From an uncultured Bacteroidales bacterium (GTDB taxonomy: Bacteria > Bacteroidota > Bacteroidia > Bacteroidales > P3), in assembly GCA_900316235.1 (NCBI GenBank), contig ONCC01000023.1, forward strand, positions 1 to 50,260: DNA of 50,260 bases, given 5' to 3'. Under the pieces are notes generated by a model. The model did not search any database. It was given only the letters and a program-made list of their open reading frames with translations, and was not told the origin of the DNA. A program made the position numbers and the translations under genes. The first letter of the stretch is position 1. Each line of letters starts with the position of its first letter. Below, in pieces: positions 16,832-25,815 of the stretch.

Positions 16832-17716
16832 ATGAAACAACCCCTATTCACCGGCACAGGCGTTGCCCTCGTCACTCCCTTCCGCAAAGAAACCGTCGAC
16901 TTCACTAAACTCGAAGCACTCATCGACCATATCATCACCTCCGGCGTTGACTATATCGTGGCCCTTGGAACTACCTCCGAAGCCGCCACCATGACCGAGA
17001 ACGAGCGTTCTGCCGTTCAGAGTTTTATCGTTGAATCCGTCGCTGGCCGCTGTCCCATCATGCTCGGCCTCGGCGGTAACAACACCCTCAACATCACCGA
17101 TACCATTGCCCGTACCAACTTCGACGGCATCTCGGGCATTCTCTCCGTCACCCCCTATTACAACAAGCCCAACCAGCGCGGCCTCCTCCAGCACTACCGC
17201 AATATCGCCGAAGTCTCCCCCGTGCCCGTCTTCATGTACAATGTCCCCGGCCGCACGGGCATCAACCTCTCTGCCGAGACCACCCTCACCCTCGCCCACG
17301 AATGTCCCAACATCAAAGGTATCAAGGAAGCCAGCGGCAACCTCCAGCAGGTAATGGAGATCCTCCGCAACCGTCCCGACGGCTTCCGCGTCATCTCGGG
17401 CGACGATGCCCTCACCTACCCCATGCTCACCCTCGGTGCCGATGGCGTTATCTCCGTCATGGCCAACGCCTTGCCCAAGGAGATGTCCGACATGGTGCGC
17501 TTCGCCCTCAAAGGCGACCTCAAGAAGGCCCTCCCCCTCCACTACCGCATGCTGCCCCTGATGAATGCCATCTTCGAGGAGGGCAACCCCACGGGAGTCA
17601 AAGCATTGCTCGAAATCCAGGGCCTCATCACCAACATTCTCCGCCTGCCCCTTGTCAAAGCCTCCAAACCGCTATACAATAAACTAGCCGCCCTCAACAA
17701 TGAATTTAGAAACTAA
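16832..17716 (+). CDS. dapA: 4-hydroxy-tetrahydrodipicolinate synthase
   Basis: It condenses pyruvate with aspartate semialdehyde, the first committed step of the diaminopimelate/lysine pathway. 294 residues, standard length, TIM-barrel aldolase family. Visible signatures: GTTSEAATM (residues 46-54), TPYYNKPNQRG, YNVPGRTGINL with catalytic Y136 and R141, and the Schiff-base lysine K165 in IKGIKEASGN. The 3' end overlaps the prenyl synthase start by 17 nt, so the two are translated together. Confidence 0.96.
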   Translation: MKQPLFTGTGVALVTPFRKETVDFTKLEALIDHIITSGVDYIVALGTTSEAATMTENERSAVQSFIVESVAGRCPIMLGLGGNNTLNITDTIARTNFDGISGILSVTPYYNKPNQRGLLQHYRNIAEVSPVPVFMYNVPGRTGINLSAETTLTLAHECPNIKGIKEASGNLQQVMEILRNRPDGFRVISGDDALTYPMLTLGADGVISVMANALPKEMSDMVRFALKGDLKKALPLHYRMLPLMNAIFEEGNPTGVKALLEIQGLITNILRLPLVKASKPLYNKLAALNNEFRN

Positions 17717-18413
17717 CCTCATAGAGCAACAAATCCAAGAGGTTACGGCCGAATACCTGCACCGCATGACCGGCGGCGACGGCACCCTTCTCCGTCAGGT
17801 TGAGGAATACGCCACCAGCCGCTCGGGGAAAATGCTGCGCCCGCGCCTCCTCCTCGCCGCATACCATGCTGTCACCCACTCCGATAAGCTTCCCCGCCGC
17901 ACACTCCTCCTCGCCGTAGCTGTCGAGATGCTCCACAACGCCTCCCTTCTTCATGATGATGTCATCGATCACGATCTCCTGCGCCGCGGACAACCCTCCG
18001 TCAACGCTCGCTGGAACAACTCTATAGCCGTCCTCGTCGGCGACTACCATCTCGCCTCCATCATGCTTCTCCTCGACGAAATAGACAACAAAGAAATCTC
18101 CCGCAAATTCATTCATTCCGTCAGAACCATGATTGAGGCTGAACTCCTCCAGCAGGAAGTGGCTGACGGGGAATGGACAAAGGAGAAATACCTGAATGTT
18201 ATCGACGGCAAGACCGCCAACCTCTTCGCCCTCGCTGCCGAACTGGGCAGTTATGGCGACGGCATGGAAGGCATCCCCGCTTTCCGCGACTACGGTAGTC
18301 ACTACGGCCGCCTCTTCCAGCTCCGCGACGACCTCGCCGACAACGAAGCCCCCCCCTTCACCAACGACCTCATCGAGCAGGAAAAAGCAATCCTCGACGC
18401 AATAAAGCTCTGA
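17700..18413 (+). CDS. Polyprenyl (trans-isoprenyl diphosphate) synthase, short form
   Basis: It elongates prenyl diphosphates with isopentenyl diphosphate for quinone or bactoprenol precursors. The first Asp-rich motif is LLHDDVID (D86, D87, D90) followed by RRGQPSVNARW; GKTANLFALAAELG and a second Asp motif QLRDDLAD (D210, D211, D214) are present. The protein ends at residue 237, about 80 residues shorter than typical 320-residue members, because the helices after the second Asp motif are almost absent. Either a genuinely short subfamily or a trimmed enzyme. It starts inside dapA. Confidence 0.85.
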   Translation: MNLETNLIEQQIQEVTAEYLHRMTGGDGTLLRQVEEYATSRSGKMLRPRLLLAAYHAVTHSDKLPRRTLLLAVAVEMLHNASLLHDDVIDHDLLRRGQPSVNARWNNSIAVLVGDYHLASIMLLLDEIDNKEISRKFIHSVRTMIEAELLQQEVADGEWTKEKYLNVIDGKTANLFALAAELGSYGDGMEGIPAFRDYGSHYGRLFQLRDDLADNEAPPFTNDLIEQEKAILDAIKL

Positions 18414-18475
18414 CCACCCGTACTAATCAATTAACTCGATTAAATCATAATGAATCAATAAAAAAAAAGAATACC

Positions 18476-18970
18476 ATGAAAAAAATTCTCTTCACCCTTA
18501 TCGCCCTCATCCTCGGCGGTGCCGCCTGGGCGCAGAACGCCAAGTTCCCCGAGAACATCACCCTGAAGGACATCAACGGGCAGAGCGTCCAGTCCTCCGT
18601 CATCCAAAACAACGGCAAACCCGTGATTATCAGTTTTTGGGCTACCTGGTGCAAACCCTGCAACCTCGAACTCAACACCATCAAAGACCTCTACGAAGAG
18701 TGGCAGGAAGAGACCGGAGTTAAACTCGTCGCCATCTCCATCGACGATGCCCGCTCTGCCTCCCGCGTCAAACCCCATGCCGAAGGAAACGACTGGCCCT
18801 ATGAGGTTTACCTCGACCAGAACTCCGACCTCAAACGCGTTTTGGGCGTTGTCAACGTCCCCCACACCTTCATCCTTAACGGTGACGGCGAAATCGTCTG
18901 GCAGCACACCGGCTACCAACCCGGTGGCGAAGAGGAACTCATCCAGAAAGTCCGCGAACTGCTGAAATAA
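18476..18970 (+). CDS. TlpA-like periplasmic thioredoxin
   Basis: A 164-residue exported thiol-disulfide oxidoreductase. Signal peptide MKKILFTLIALILGGAAWAQ; thioredoxin fold from about residue 25 with the redox motif WATWCKPC (C59, C62) and the cis-proline segment VVNVPHTFIL. TlpA/ResA-type proteins reduce disulfides in the periplasm. No promoter is obvious in the 62-nt upstream gap, which is A-rich before the ATG. A strong terminator follows, so this gene ends the preceding cluster. It precedes DUF6029 and Omp28 genes, an order I recall from other Bacteroidales. Confidence 0.9.
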   Translation: MKKILFTLIALILGGAAWAQNAKFPENITLKDINGQSVQSSVIQNNGKPVIISFWATWCKPCNLELNTIKDLYEEWQEETGVKLVAISIDDARSASRVKPHAEGNDWPYEVYLDQNSDLKRVLGVVNVPHTFILNGDGEIVWQHTGYQPGGEEELIQKVRELLK

Positions 18971-18984
18971 TTTTTCACCTCCAC

Positions 18985-19023
18985 AAAAGTCCCTTTCCCC
19001 TCCCCGGGAAAGGGACTTTTTTT
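18985..19023 (+). terminator. Intrinsic terminator after the TlpA-like gene
   Basis: A perfect 15-bp stem (18985-18999 with 19006-19020), loop CTCCCC, and a T7 run at 19017-19023. Confidence 0.92.
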
Positions 19024-19041
19024 ATACCCACCTGCCACAAT

Positions 19042-19114
19042 ACCCCTACCATCCCCCTATCAACTCCCTACCAACTCCTACCATGGTAGGAGTTGGTTAG
19101 GAGTTGGTAAGGCG
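19042..19114. repeat. Dispersed palindromic repeat, copy 2
   Basis: Centred on CCATGG at 19081-19086 with a perfect 26-bp palindrome (19071-19096). The flanks repeat CTACCAACTC-like units on the left and their complement on the right, with imperfect outer pairing. It lies between a terminator and the next promoter. Confidence 0.85.
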
Positions 19115-19193
19115 TTCATTAGTGGTTATCAGCCAGTTAGTAGGAAAACCTAAACCAGGCATTTTTTGGTCTCAAGATGTAGAATATTTTTCG

Positions 19194-19201
19194 TACTTTT
19201 G
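19194..19201 (+). promoter_or_regulatory. -7 promoter element (TACTTTTG) for DUF6029/Omp28
   Basis: A TAnnTTTG match. Transcription would begin near 19208, after the first in-frame ATG (19206), so translation must use the ATG at 19230. Confidence 0.75.
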
Positions 19202-19229
19202 CAAAATGAATTCATATATAAAAAAGCAA

Positions 19230-20897
19230 ATGAAAAGTCTGAAAATCATAGCGACAGCCCTGCTGATCGGAGCCTCTACAGGGGCGTCGGCACAGGGTAT
19301 CATGGGTGGTCATGTGACGGGGAATGTGCAATTGGACGGGCAGATGTCGCGGGCCGATAGCGTGATAGGTGCACAGGACGTGCCTGAGAAGTTGCTGATG
19401 AACGCCCGTGCCGATATTCTCTACACCCTTGGCGACTTCAGCGCCGGCCTCCGCTTCGAGATGTACGAGAAACCATTGCTGGGGTTCGACGCGCAGTATG
19501 AGGGCGAGGGTCTGGCCAACTATTTCGTGAGCTACAACGGCAAGCGGCTGAGTGTCACCGCTGGTAACTTCTACGAGCAGTTCGGCAGCGGCATGATATT
19601 GCGCACCTACGAGGACCGTTACCTCGGCCTCGACAACTCCATCCGCGGATTGAACGTCACCCTGCGCCCCATCGACGGCATCACCATCAAAGGCCTGATA
19701 GGCAAGGAAAGGGTTTACTGGTTCTACAGCGAAGGTCTGGTGCGCGGTATCGATGGCGAGGTGAATCTCGGAAGCCTCATCAAGCCGTTGGGCGAGAGCA
19801 AGTTCCGCGCTATACTAGGGGCTGGCTTCGTGAGCAGATACGAAGGCGACGAGACGATTCCCTCATCGGCGGATCCCGAGTACCGACTCAACTTGCCCCT
19901 CAACGTGGGAGCCACCAGCCTCCGTGCCGAGCTGGGCTACGGCAACTGGAGCCTCCAAGCCGAATATGCCTACAAGGGACAGGACCCCAACACGATGAAC
20001 GGCTACATCTACCGTCCCGGCCAGGGCTTGCTGCTGAACCTCAACTACTCGCAGCGCGGTTTCAGCGCCGGCATCCAAGCCAAGCGCATCGACAACATGG
20101 GCTTCAAGACTGACCGTTCGCAGAGCGGTGAGATGCTGTATATCAACTATCTGCCCGCCATTACGAAGAACCATACCTACGCTTTCCTGGCCATGTATCC
20201 CTATGCCACTCAGGTCAACGGCGAGCAGGGCCTGCAGGCCGACGTGATGTACAAGTTCAAGAAAGGGACCTTCCTCGGCGGTACCTACGGCACGGACCTC
20301 CACCTCAACAGCTCGGTGGTTTATGGATTGGACACCACCATCATCGGTCGTGCCGGCACTGAGGGCTACGAAGTGAACAACGGCCTCGGACAGACGCTCT
20401 ACGGAGACGTGTCGGTCGAGATTGCCAAGAAACTCTCCAAAACTGTCAAACTCACCGCCACCTATGCCTACCAGGTGTTCAACCCCGTGGTGGAAAAAGA
20501 GCCCGGGAGCCTGCACCACAACAACATAGTGGTAGCCGACGTGCTGTGGAAGGTTAGCAAAAGGCATACGCTGCGCTTCGAGGGAGAATGGATGGGGAGC
20601 GACAGCTACTACGACGCCTCCGACCCCGCCCACAACGACCGCCGCGCAGGCGACTGGATTATGGGACTCGTCGAGTGGAACATCGGGACGCACTGGTTCA
20701 TCACTGCCAGCGACCAATATGCCTACAACGACGGCGTGGGAAACTACTACAACTTCACACTCGGCTACACCCACGGAGCCACGCGCCTGCAGGTGGGCTA
20801 TGGAAAGCAGCGTGAGGGCCTGCTGTGCATCGGCGGTGTGTGCAGAGTGGTGCCGGCAAGTAACGGCTTGACGTTCAGTTTGACAACCTCTTTTTAA
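19230..20897 (+). CDS. DUF6029-like outer-membrane protein
   Basis: A 555-residue predicted outer-membrane beta-barrel. The signal peptide (MKSLKIIATALLIGASTGASAQ) is followed by GHVTGNVQLDGQMSRAD and many amphipathic strands with alternating aromatic residues, such as YFVSYNGKRLSVTAGNFYEQFGSGMILRTYEDR. It finishes FSLTTSF with a C-terminal phenylalanine. The pattern fits the Bacteroidota DUF6029 family, whose function is unknown. Start at 19230 is dictated by the promoter at 19194-19201. The Omp28-like gene follows after 32 nt and is probably cotranscribed. Confidence 0.78.
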   Translation: MKSLKIIATALLIGASTGASAQGIMGGHVTGNVQLDGQMSRADSVIGAQDVPEKLLMNARADILYTLGDFSAGLRFEMYEKPLLGFDAQYEGEGLANYFVSYNGKRLSVTAGNFYEQFGSGMILRTYEDRYLGLDNSIRGLNVTLRPIDGITIKGLIGKERVYWFYSEGLVRGIDGEVNLGSLIKPLGESKFRAILGAGFVSRYEGDETIPSSADPEYRLNLPLNVGATSLRAELGYGNWSLQAEYAYKGQDPNTMNGYIYRPGQGLLLNLNYSQRGFSAGIQAKRIDNMGFKTDRSQSGEMLYINYLPAITKNHTYAFLAMYPYATQVNGEQGLQADVMYKFKKGTFLGGTYGTDLHLNSSVVYGLDTTIIGRAGTEGYEVNNGLGQTLYGDVSVEIAKKLSKTVKLTATYAYQVFNPVVEKEPGSLHHNNIVVADVLWKVSKRHTLRFEGEWMGSDSYYDASDPAHNDRRAGDWIMGLVEWNIGTHWFITASDQYAYNDGVGNYYNFTLGYTHGATRLQVGYGKQREGLLCIGGVCRVVPASNGLTFSLTTSF

Positions 20898-20929
20898 TTA
20901 GAATTTAGGAATTTGGAATTGAAAATTAT

Positions 20930-21757
20930 ATGAAGAAGATATTTATAGGACTTATCGGGCTTATAGGACTTATTGGGCTTAATGGTTGCGACAAGATTGA
21001 ACCCGAAGAATATACGGTATATGACGGGGCAGTGGTGTCATGGATAGACAACACCACGTCCGTCGAGCCCGTGCAAAGGGTGTTTGTGGAGAAATTCACG
21101 GGACCACGTTGCAACAACTGCCCGTTGGCCGACGCCACACTGGAAGGCATCCACAACGACAAGGTAATCATGGTGAGCATCAACCACCCCACTGGACAGG
21201 GCACCCCCTACCCCAACCAGCCAGACATGAGAACGACAGGTGGCAATGAATGGGATAAATACTTCGGTATCAACGCCATTCCCACGGCATTCATCAACCG
21301 CGACCGCACCTTGCAGTTTCAGGGCGACATGAGCAACATCGTAGGAGCCATCAACCAGGCGTTGACAGAAGAGCCCATCGTGGCTATTAACCTCCACTCC
21401 TCGTTGGAGAACAATACAGTGAACGTTTCCGCTTACATGCATTTCGAAAAGGACTACCCTAACCAAGTAACGTTGACAGTGGCCCTCGTCGAGGACTCGC
21501 TAGTCTACAAGCAGCTGCTCCCCGACGGGACGATAGACGAGGAATATGCCCACAACCACATGCTGCGCAAGGTGGTTACCAGCTACTGGGGTACCACCAT
21601 ACCAATCGAGGTAAAGAAGGGGGATGGACTGACAGGGTCGCTCGAGTTCATGCTTGACAACGACTTTGTCGTGGAGCATTGCCACCTGGTGGCTTTCGTG
21701 AGCGACAAGAAGAGCCGCAAGGTGCTGAACTGCGCTTCATGTGAAATCGGGAACTAA
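20930..21757 (+). CDS. Omp28-related outer-membrane lipoprotein
   Basis: A 275-residue lipoprotein. The signal peptide MKKIFIGLIGLIGLIGLNGC ends in a lipobox Cys at residue 20; its hydrophobic core is made of four 9-nt repeats (GGACTTATA type) encoding Leu-Ile-Gly. The mature part has a thioredoxin-like start with a CxxC motif (FTGPRCNNCP, C61 and C64) and a GINAIPTAFINRD segment equivalent to the cis-proline loop. A C-terminal beta-rich domain follows, as in the Omp28 family. The role is unknown; the CxxC and the nearby TlpA gene hint at thiol chemistry in the envelope. Confidence 0.85.
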   Translation: MKKIFIGLIGLIGLIGLNGCDKIEPEEYTVYDGAVVSWIDNTTSVEPVQRVFVEKFTGPRCNNCPLADATLEGIHNDKVIMVSINHPTGQGTPYPNQPDMRTTGGNEWDKYFGINAIPTAFINRDRTLQFQGDMSNIVGAINQALTEEPIVAINLHSSLENNTVNVSAYMHFEKDYPNQVTLTVALVEDSLVYKQLLPDGTIDEEYAHNHMLRKVVTSYWGTTIPIEVKKGDGLTGSLEFMLDNDFVVEHCHLVAFVSDKKSRKVLNCASCEIGN

Positions 21758-21783
21758 GGTATAGGGGTTAAGATTTATAGGTT

Positions 21784-23139
21784 ATGAACCGTAGGATTCT
21801 CGGGCTGGCATTGCCCAACATAGTGACCAATATCACGGTGCCGCTGCTGGGCATGGTGGATATGGCCATTGTGGGGCACCTCTCGGGGGCTCACGTGAGC
21901 GCCATCGTGGTAGGCAGCTCAATCTTTAACCTGATTTACTGGAACTTCGGCTTCCTGAGGATGGGCACGAGTGGACTGACAGCTCAGGCCTTCGGTGCCG
22001 AACGATGGAAGGATAGTCTCAAAATATTACTACAGGCCTGCACAATAGCGTTGGTTATTGCATTGTTGATTATTTCATTGCAGTGGCCGATAGCGGAGGC
22101 CTCGAAGGTAATCTTCCGCAGCGACCCGTCGAACGGTCCTGGGGTGATGGACCTTGCGCTGACCTATTTCTTCGTACGCGTGTGGGCTGCACCCGCCACG
22201 CTGGGGCTTTATGCCATCAAGGGCTGGTTCATCGGGATGCAGGACTCGAAGACGCCAATGTGGATAGCCATCGCACTGAACTGCGTAAACATCCTGGCAT
22301 CGCTATTCTTCGTGATGGTGCTGCACTGGGACATCTTCGGAGTGGCCCTCGGCACGGTGATTGCCAACTATGCGGGATTGGCGCTGGGAATCGGTTTCCT
22401 CCGCCGCAAACTCCGCCGCGACGACCATCTGTTGTCTTATCAACTTATCAACCTAACAACCATCAAAGAAGCCCTTCACTGGGAGGAGATGCGCCGATTC
22501 TTCAAGGTGAACGGGGATGTGTTTCTCAGGACGGTGTGCCTTTCGGCGGTGTTCACCTTCATCACGGCTGCTAGCGGACGAATCAGCGAGAACATCCGAG
22601 CCGTCGACGGCATTTTGATGATGTTCTTCACACTGTTCAGCTACATCATGGACGGTTTCGCCTATGCCGGGGAGAGCCTTGTGGGGCGTCACATCGGTGC
22701 CCGCCAGTTGCGCCACCTGAAACTCGCCGTGCGGCTGCTTATCGTCTGGGGGTTGGCGCTGACGGTGGTATTTACGGGTATCTATGCCGCTTTCGGAGAG
22801 GAGATCCTGCACATCTTCACCGACAAGGAAGAGGTGATTGCGGCGGCTGGGGATTATATGACATGGGTGCTTGTGATTCCCGTCTGTGGCTTTGCGGCCT
22901 TCCTTTTCGACGGAATCTTTATCGGCGCTACTGCCACTCGCACGATGAGGAATGCCATGTTCGTCGCCACTGCTGCCTTCTTCTCGGTCTATTATGGCCT
23001 GAAATATTTTATGGATGCCGAAGGAGACGAGTACCTGTGGAACAATGTCCTGTGGACAGCCTTCATCATCTTCCTCACCCTCCGCGGGCTGCTGCAGGCC
23101 TTGCGAGTGCGCAAAGACATCTATGCCCAGGTGAAATGA
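21784..23139 (+). CDS. MATE-family multidrug/solute exporter (DinF-like)
   Basis: A 451-residue inner-membrane transporter with twelve hydrophobic segments that exports cationic or other small molecules in exchange for Na+ or H+. The first helix MNRRILGLALPNIVTNITVPLLGMVDMAIVGHLSG and FLRMGTSGLTAQAFGA are characteristic of MATE proteins, nearest to the DinF branch. The stop codon overlaps the start of the patatin gene (ATGA, 23136-23139). Confidence 0.9.
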   Translation: MNRRILGLALPNIVTNITVPLLGMVDMAIVGHLSGAHVSAIVVGSSIFNLIYWNFGFLRMGTSGLTAQAFGAERWKDSLKILLQACTIALVIALLIISLQWPIAEASKVIFRSDPSNGPGVMDLALTYFFVRVWAAPATLGLYAIKGWFIGMQDSKTPMWIAIALNCVNILASLFFVMVLHWDIFGVALGTVIANYAGLALGIGFLRRKLRRDDHLLSYQLINLTTIKEALHWEEMRRFFKVNGDVFLRTVCLSAVFTFITAASGRISENIRAVDGILMMFFTLFSYIMDGFAYAGESLVGRHIGARQLRHLKLAVRLLIVWGLALTVVFTGIYAAFGEEILHIFTDKEEVIAAAGDYMTWVLVIPVCGFAAFLFDGIFIGATATRTMRNAMFVATAAFFSVYYGLKYFMDAEGDEYLWNNVLWTAFIIFLTLRGLLQALRVRKDIYAQVK

Positions 23140-25190
23140 AAAAAGTGCTATTCATAATACTGTTATTCCTTCCGTTGTGGGTTGCGGCGCAAACGACACC
23201 ACCAACAGGGACGTCGCACCGGCCGAAGGTAGCCGTGGTGCTCAGCGGCGGCGGTGCCAAGGGGGTAGCCCACATCTCTTGTCTCCGGGCCATCGAAGAA
23301 GCAGGACTGCCGATTGACATGATATGCGGCACCTCGATGGGAGCCCTCATCGGCGGACTCTATGCAATCGGATGGACTACCGACGAGTTGGACTCCCTGG
23401 TGAGACACCAGGACTGGAGTTACATCCTGAGCGACCGCGTCCCCGCCGAGGAACTGGACATGGAAGCCCGGCGCCTCCTGAACACCTATCCCCTCTGGCA
23501 CGCATTCACCCTCGGCAGCAAGCGCAACGAGGGGGCTGGTTTTATTCGTGGCGTGAACCTCGACCGACTCTTCTCGAGTCTGCTCGAAGGTTATCTGGAC
23601 TCGCTGGACTTCAACACCCTCCCCATTCCTTTCGCCTGCGTGGCCACGGACATCATTACCAATACCGAAATTGATTTCCACAACGGCTACCTGAAAGAAG
23701 CCCTGCGGGCCTCGATGTCCATTCCCGGGGTCTTCTCGCCCGTGCGCAAGGGAAATATGCTGCTGGTGGATGGTGGGATGCGCAACAACTTCCCAACCGA
23801 CCTGGCGCGAGAGATGGGGGCCGATATCATCATCGGCGTAGCGGTGCTCGACGACACCCTGACGGCCAACGACATCAAGGGCCCCGGGGACCTGGTGATG
23901 CAGATTATCGACCTCAGCACCAAGAATAAACTCCATGAAAACCTCGCCATGAGCGATATCCTCATGAGGGTCGACGTGAGAGGCTACTCGGCTGCCTCTT
24001 TTACCAGTGCCGCCATCGACACCCTTCTCCGTCGCGGCGCCGACGAAGCATCACTTCACCGCGACGAACTCTTGGCACTACGGATCAACTTGGAGAAAAA
24101 CGGGGGCAAATGGTCTACACAACGCCCTCCCAGAAAGCAGCCTGTTATTGAAAAAGAAGGCAAAGATTTCAAACTCACAGCCCCCAATCCCATACTCCTT
24201 AGCCCTCTGGCAGGTGTGGCATTCCGCTTCGACAACGAGGAGACAGGGGTGCTGCAGATTGGAGCCCGGCTCCCCTTCACGTGGCACCTCCCCATGGAGA
24301 CAGGAGTGCGTATCCGACTGGGGAAAAGGATGCAGTTCAACATTAACCACCAGCTTTATCCCCACGGGTTCTCCTCCCCCACTCTCAACTACAACTACAA
24401 CCGTAACGACATCGACATCTACGCCGGCGGTATTCGCACCTACAACATCAAATACAGCCAGCACACCTTCCGTTTCAGCCCCCTCAACTCGCTTTTCCGT
24501 CAATACAAGATTAGTGCGGGCTTACGTTACGATTACTATGATTATGACCCCGTCCTCTCAGCCCACAATACTACCATCGACCCTAAAGACCAACAATTCA
24601 TCTCCTACTTTTTCGAGTCGGTTCTCAACACCGAAGACGACTGGTATTACCCCACCAAGGGGACCCAGTTCCTTGTCGGAATAGCCTACCACACCGACAA
24701 TTTCATCTCCTATCATGGCCTCTCTGGCGTCCCCGAAGCATCATTCTTCTGGCGAGTCAACATCCATCCCGCCGCCCGCTTCACCATCCAGCCCGCAATC
24801 TTCTCACGCTTGGTTTTCGGCGACCAGATGCCACTGGCGTATATCAACACCCTCGGCACCCGGCAGAAAATCGTCGAGCAACAGATAGAATTCCCCGGAG
24901 TACACAGCTTGGTTCAAGTGGAGCGCTACATCGTCGGCCTCCAACTGAACTTCCAGTATCTCCTCGCCGAGAAGCGCTATATTCTCCTCCATTCGGCCGC
25001 CGCTCGTCACGAGGGCGACCTCAAAAACTATATTAATCGTGAGATTGACCTCACCTCCGCCGAATATATCTACGGCATCTCCCTCGGCTATGCCTACGAC
25101 TCCTTCCTCGGACCCATCGAAGCCTCCCTCGGCTATTCCTCCCTTGCCCCAGGGCTCAACTTCTACCTCAATGTCGGACACAATTTTTAA
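23136..25190 (+). CDS. Patatin-like phospholipase fused to an outer-membrane beta-barrel
   Basis: 684 residues. A signal peptide (MKKVLFIILLFLPLWVAAQ) precedes a patatin domain with oxyanion motif SGGGAKG (residues 37-43), nucleophile S67 in GTSMG and catalytic D212 in VDGGMRNNFP. From about residue 350 the sequence becomes a beta-barrel of the surface-antigen/Omp85 type, ending NVGHNF. The order resembles type Vd (PlpD-like) autotransporters, in which the barrel places the lipase at the cell surface. A POTRA-like linker between the domains is probable but weak. Start is the ATG overlapping the MATE stop. Confidence 0.92.
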   Translation: MKKVLFIILLFLPLWVAAQTTPPTGTSHRPKVAVVLSGGGAKGVAHISCLRAIEEAGLPIDMICGTSMGALIGGLYAIGWTTDELDSLVRHQDWSYILSDRVPAEELDMEARRLLNTYPLWHAFTLGSKRNEGAGFIRGVNLDRLFSSLLEGYLDSLDFNTLPIPFACVATDIITNTEIDFHNGYLKEALRASMSIPGVFSPVRKGNMLLVDGGMRNNFPTDLAREMGADIIIGVAVLDDTLTANDIKGPGDLVMQIIDLSTKNKLHENLAMSDILMRVDVRGYSAASFTSAAIDTLLRRGADEASLHRDELLALRINLEKNGGKWSTQRPPRKQPVIEKEGKDFKLTAPNPILLSPLAGVAFRFDNEETGVLQIGARLPFTWHLPMETGVRIRLGKRMQFNINHQLYPHGFSSPTLNYNYNRNDIDIYAGGIRTYNIKYSQHTFRFSPLNSLFRQYKISAGLRYDYYDYDPVLSAHNTTIDPKDQQFISYFFESVLNTEDDWYYPTKGTQFLVGIAYHTDNFISYHGLSGVPEASFFWRVNIHPAARFTIQPAIFSRLVFGDQMPLAYINTLGTRQKIVEQQIEFPGVHSLVQVERYIVGLQLNFQYLLAEKRYILLHSAAARHEGDLKNYINREIDLTSAEYIYGISLGYAYDSFLGPIEASLGYSSLAPGLNFYLNVGHNF

Positions 25191-25218
25191 AAAAAATACC
25201 TTATAATTTATTGATACA

Positions 25219-25815
25219 ATGAGCAAAGCAATCGAACTCTACAAGCTCTTCGAGCAACAAATAATTGAATACCATAAGACTGACAACGTCGATGCTCCCG
25301 AGAACAACCCCTACCTGGAGGGCTCCTTCGAGGCTGTTCTGTGGGAAAAATCGTGGGTAGACACCGTACAGTGGCACCTTGAAGACCTTGTGCGTCCCGA
25401 TGACGTGGACCCCGTCTATGCCCTGCAGCTCAAGCGCCGCATCGACCGCTCCAACCAGCACCGCACAGACCTTGTGGAGCGCATCGACGACCACTACTAT
25501 ATGCAGTTCAAGGAGGTAACCCCTCTGCCCGACGCCCGCCTCAACACCGAGACTCCCGCTTGGGCCGTCGACCGCCTCTCCATCCTTGCGCTCAAGATCT
25601 ACCACTTCCAGATTGAAGCCCACCGTGGCGACGAAGCCCACCGCGCCAAATGTCAGGCCAAACTCGACACCCTCCTCACCCAGCGCGCCGACCTCACCTT
25701 GGCCATCGACCAACTCCTTGAGGACCTCGCCGCCGGTCGCCGCCAAATGAAACTCTACCGCCAGATGAAGATGTACAACGACCCCTCCCTCAACCCCTCC
25801 CTCTACAAGAAGTGA
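25219..25815 (+). CDS. DUF4254-family protein
   Basis: A 198-residue helical, highly charged cytoplasmic protein with the features of DUF4254: NNPYLEGSFEAVLWEKSWVDTVQWHLEDLVR, DRSNQHRTDLVERID and a KLYRQMKMYNDPSLNPSLY tail. In Bacteroidota this family is typically found directly before a heptosyltransferase-like gene, as here (GTGA overlap, 25812-25815), which suggests a role connected with envelope glycan synthesis. Biochemical function unknown. Confidence 0.85.
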   Translation: MSKAIELYKLFEQQIIEYHKTDNVDAPENNPYLEGSFEAVLWEKSWVDTVQWHLEDLVRPDDVDPVYALQLKRRIDRSNQHRTDLVERIDDHYYMQFKEVTPLPDARLNTETPAWAVDRLSILALKIYHFQIEAHRGDEAHRAKCQAKLDTLLTQRADLTLAIDQLLEDLAAGRRQMKLYRQMKMYNDPSLNPSLYKK

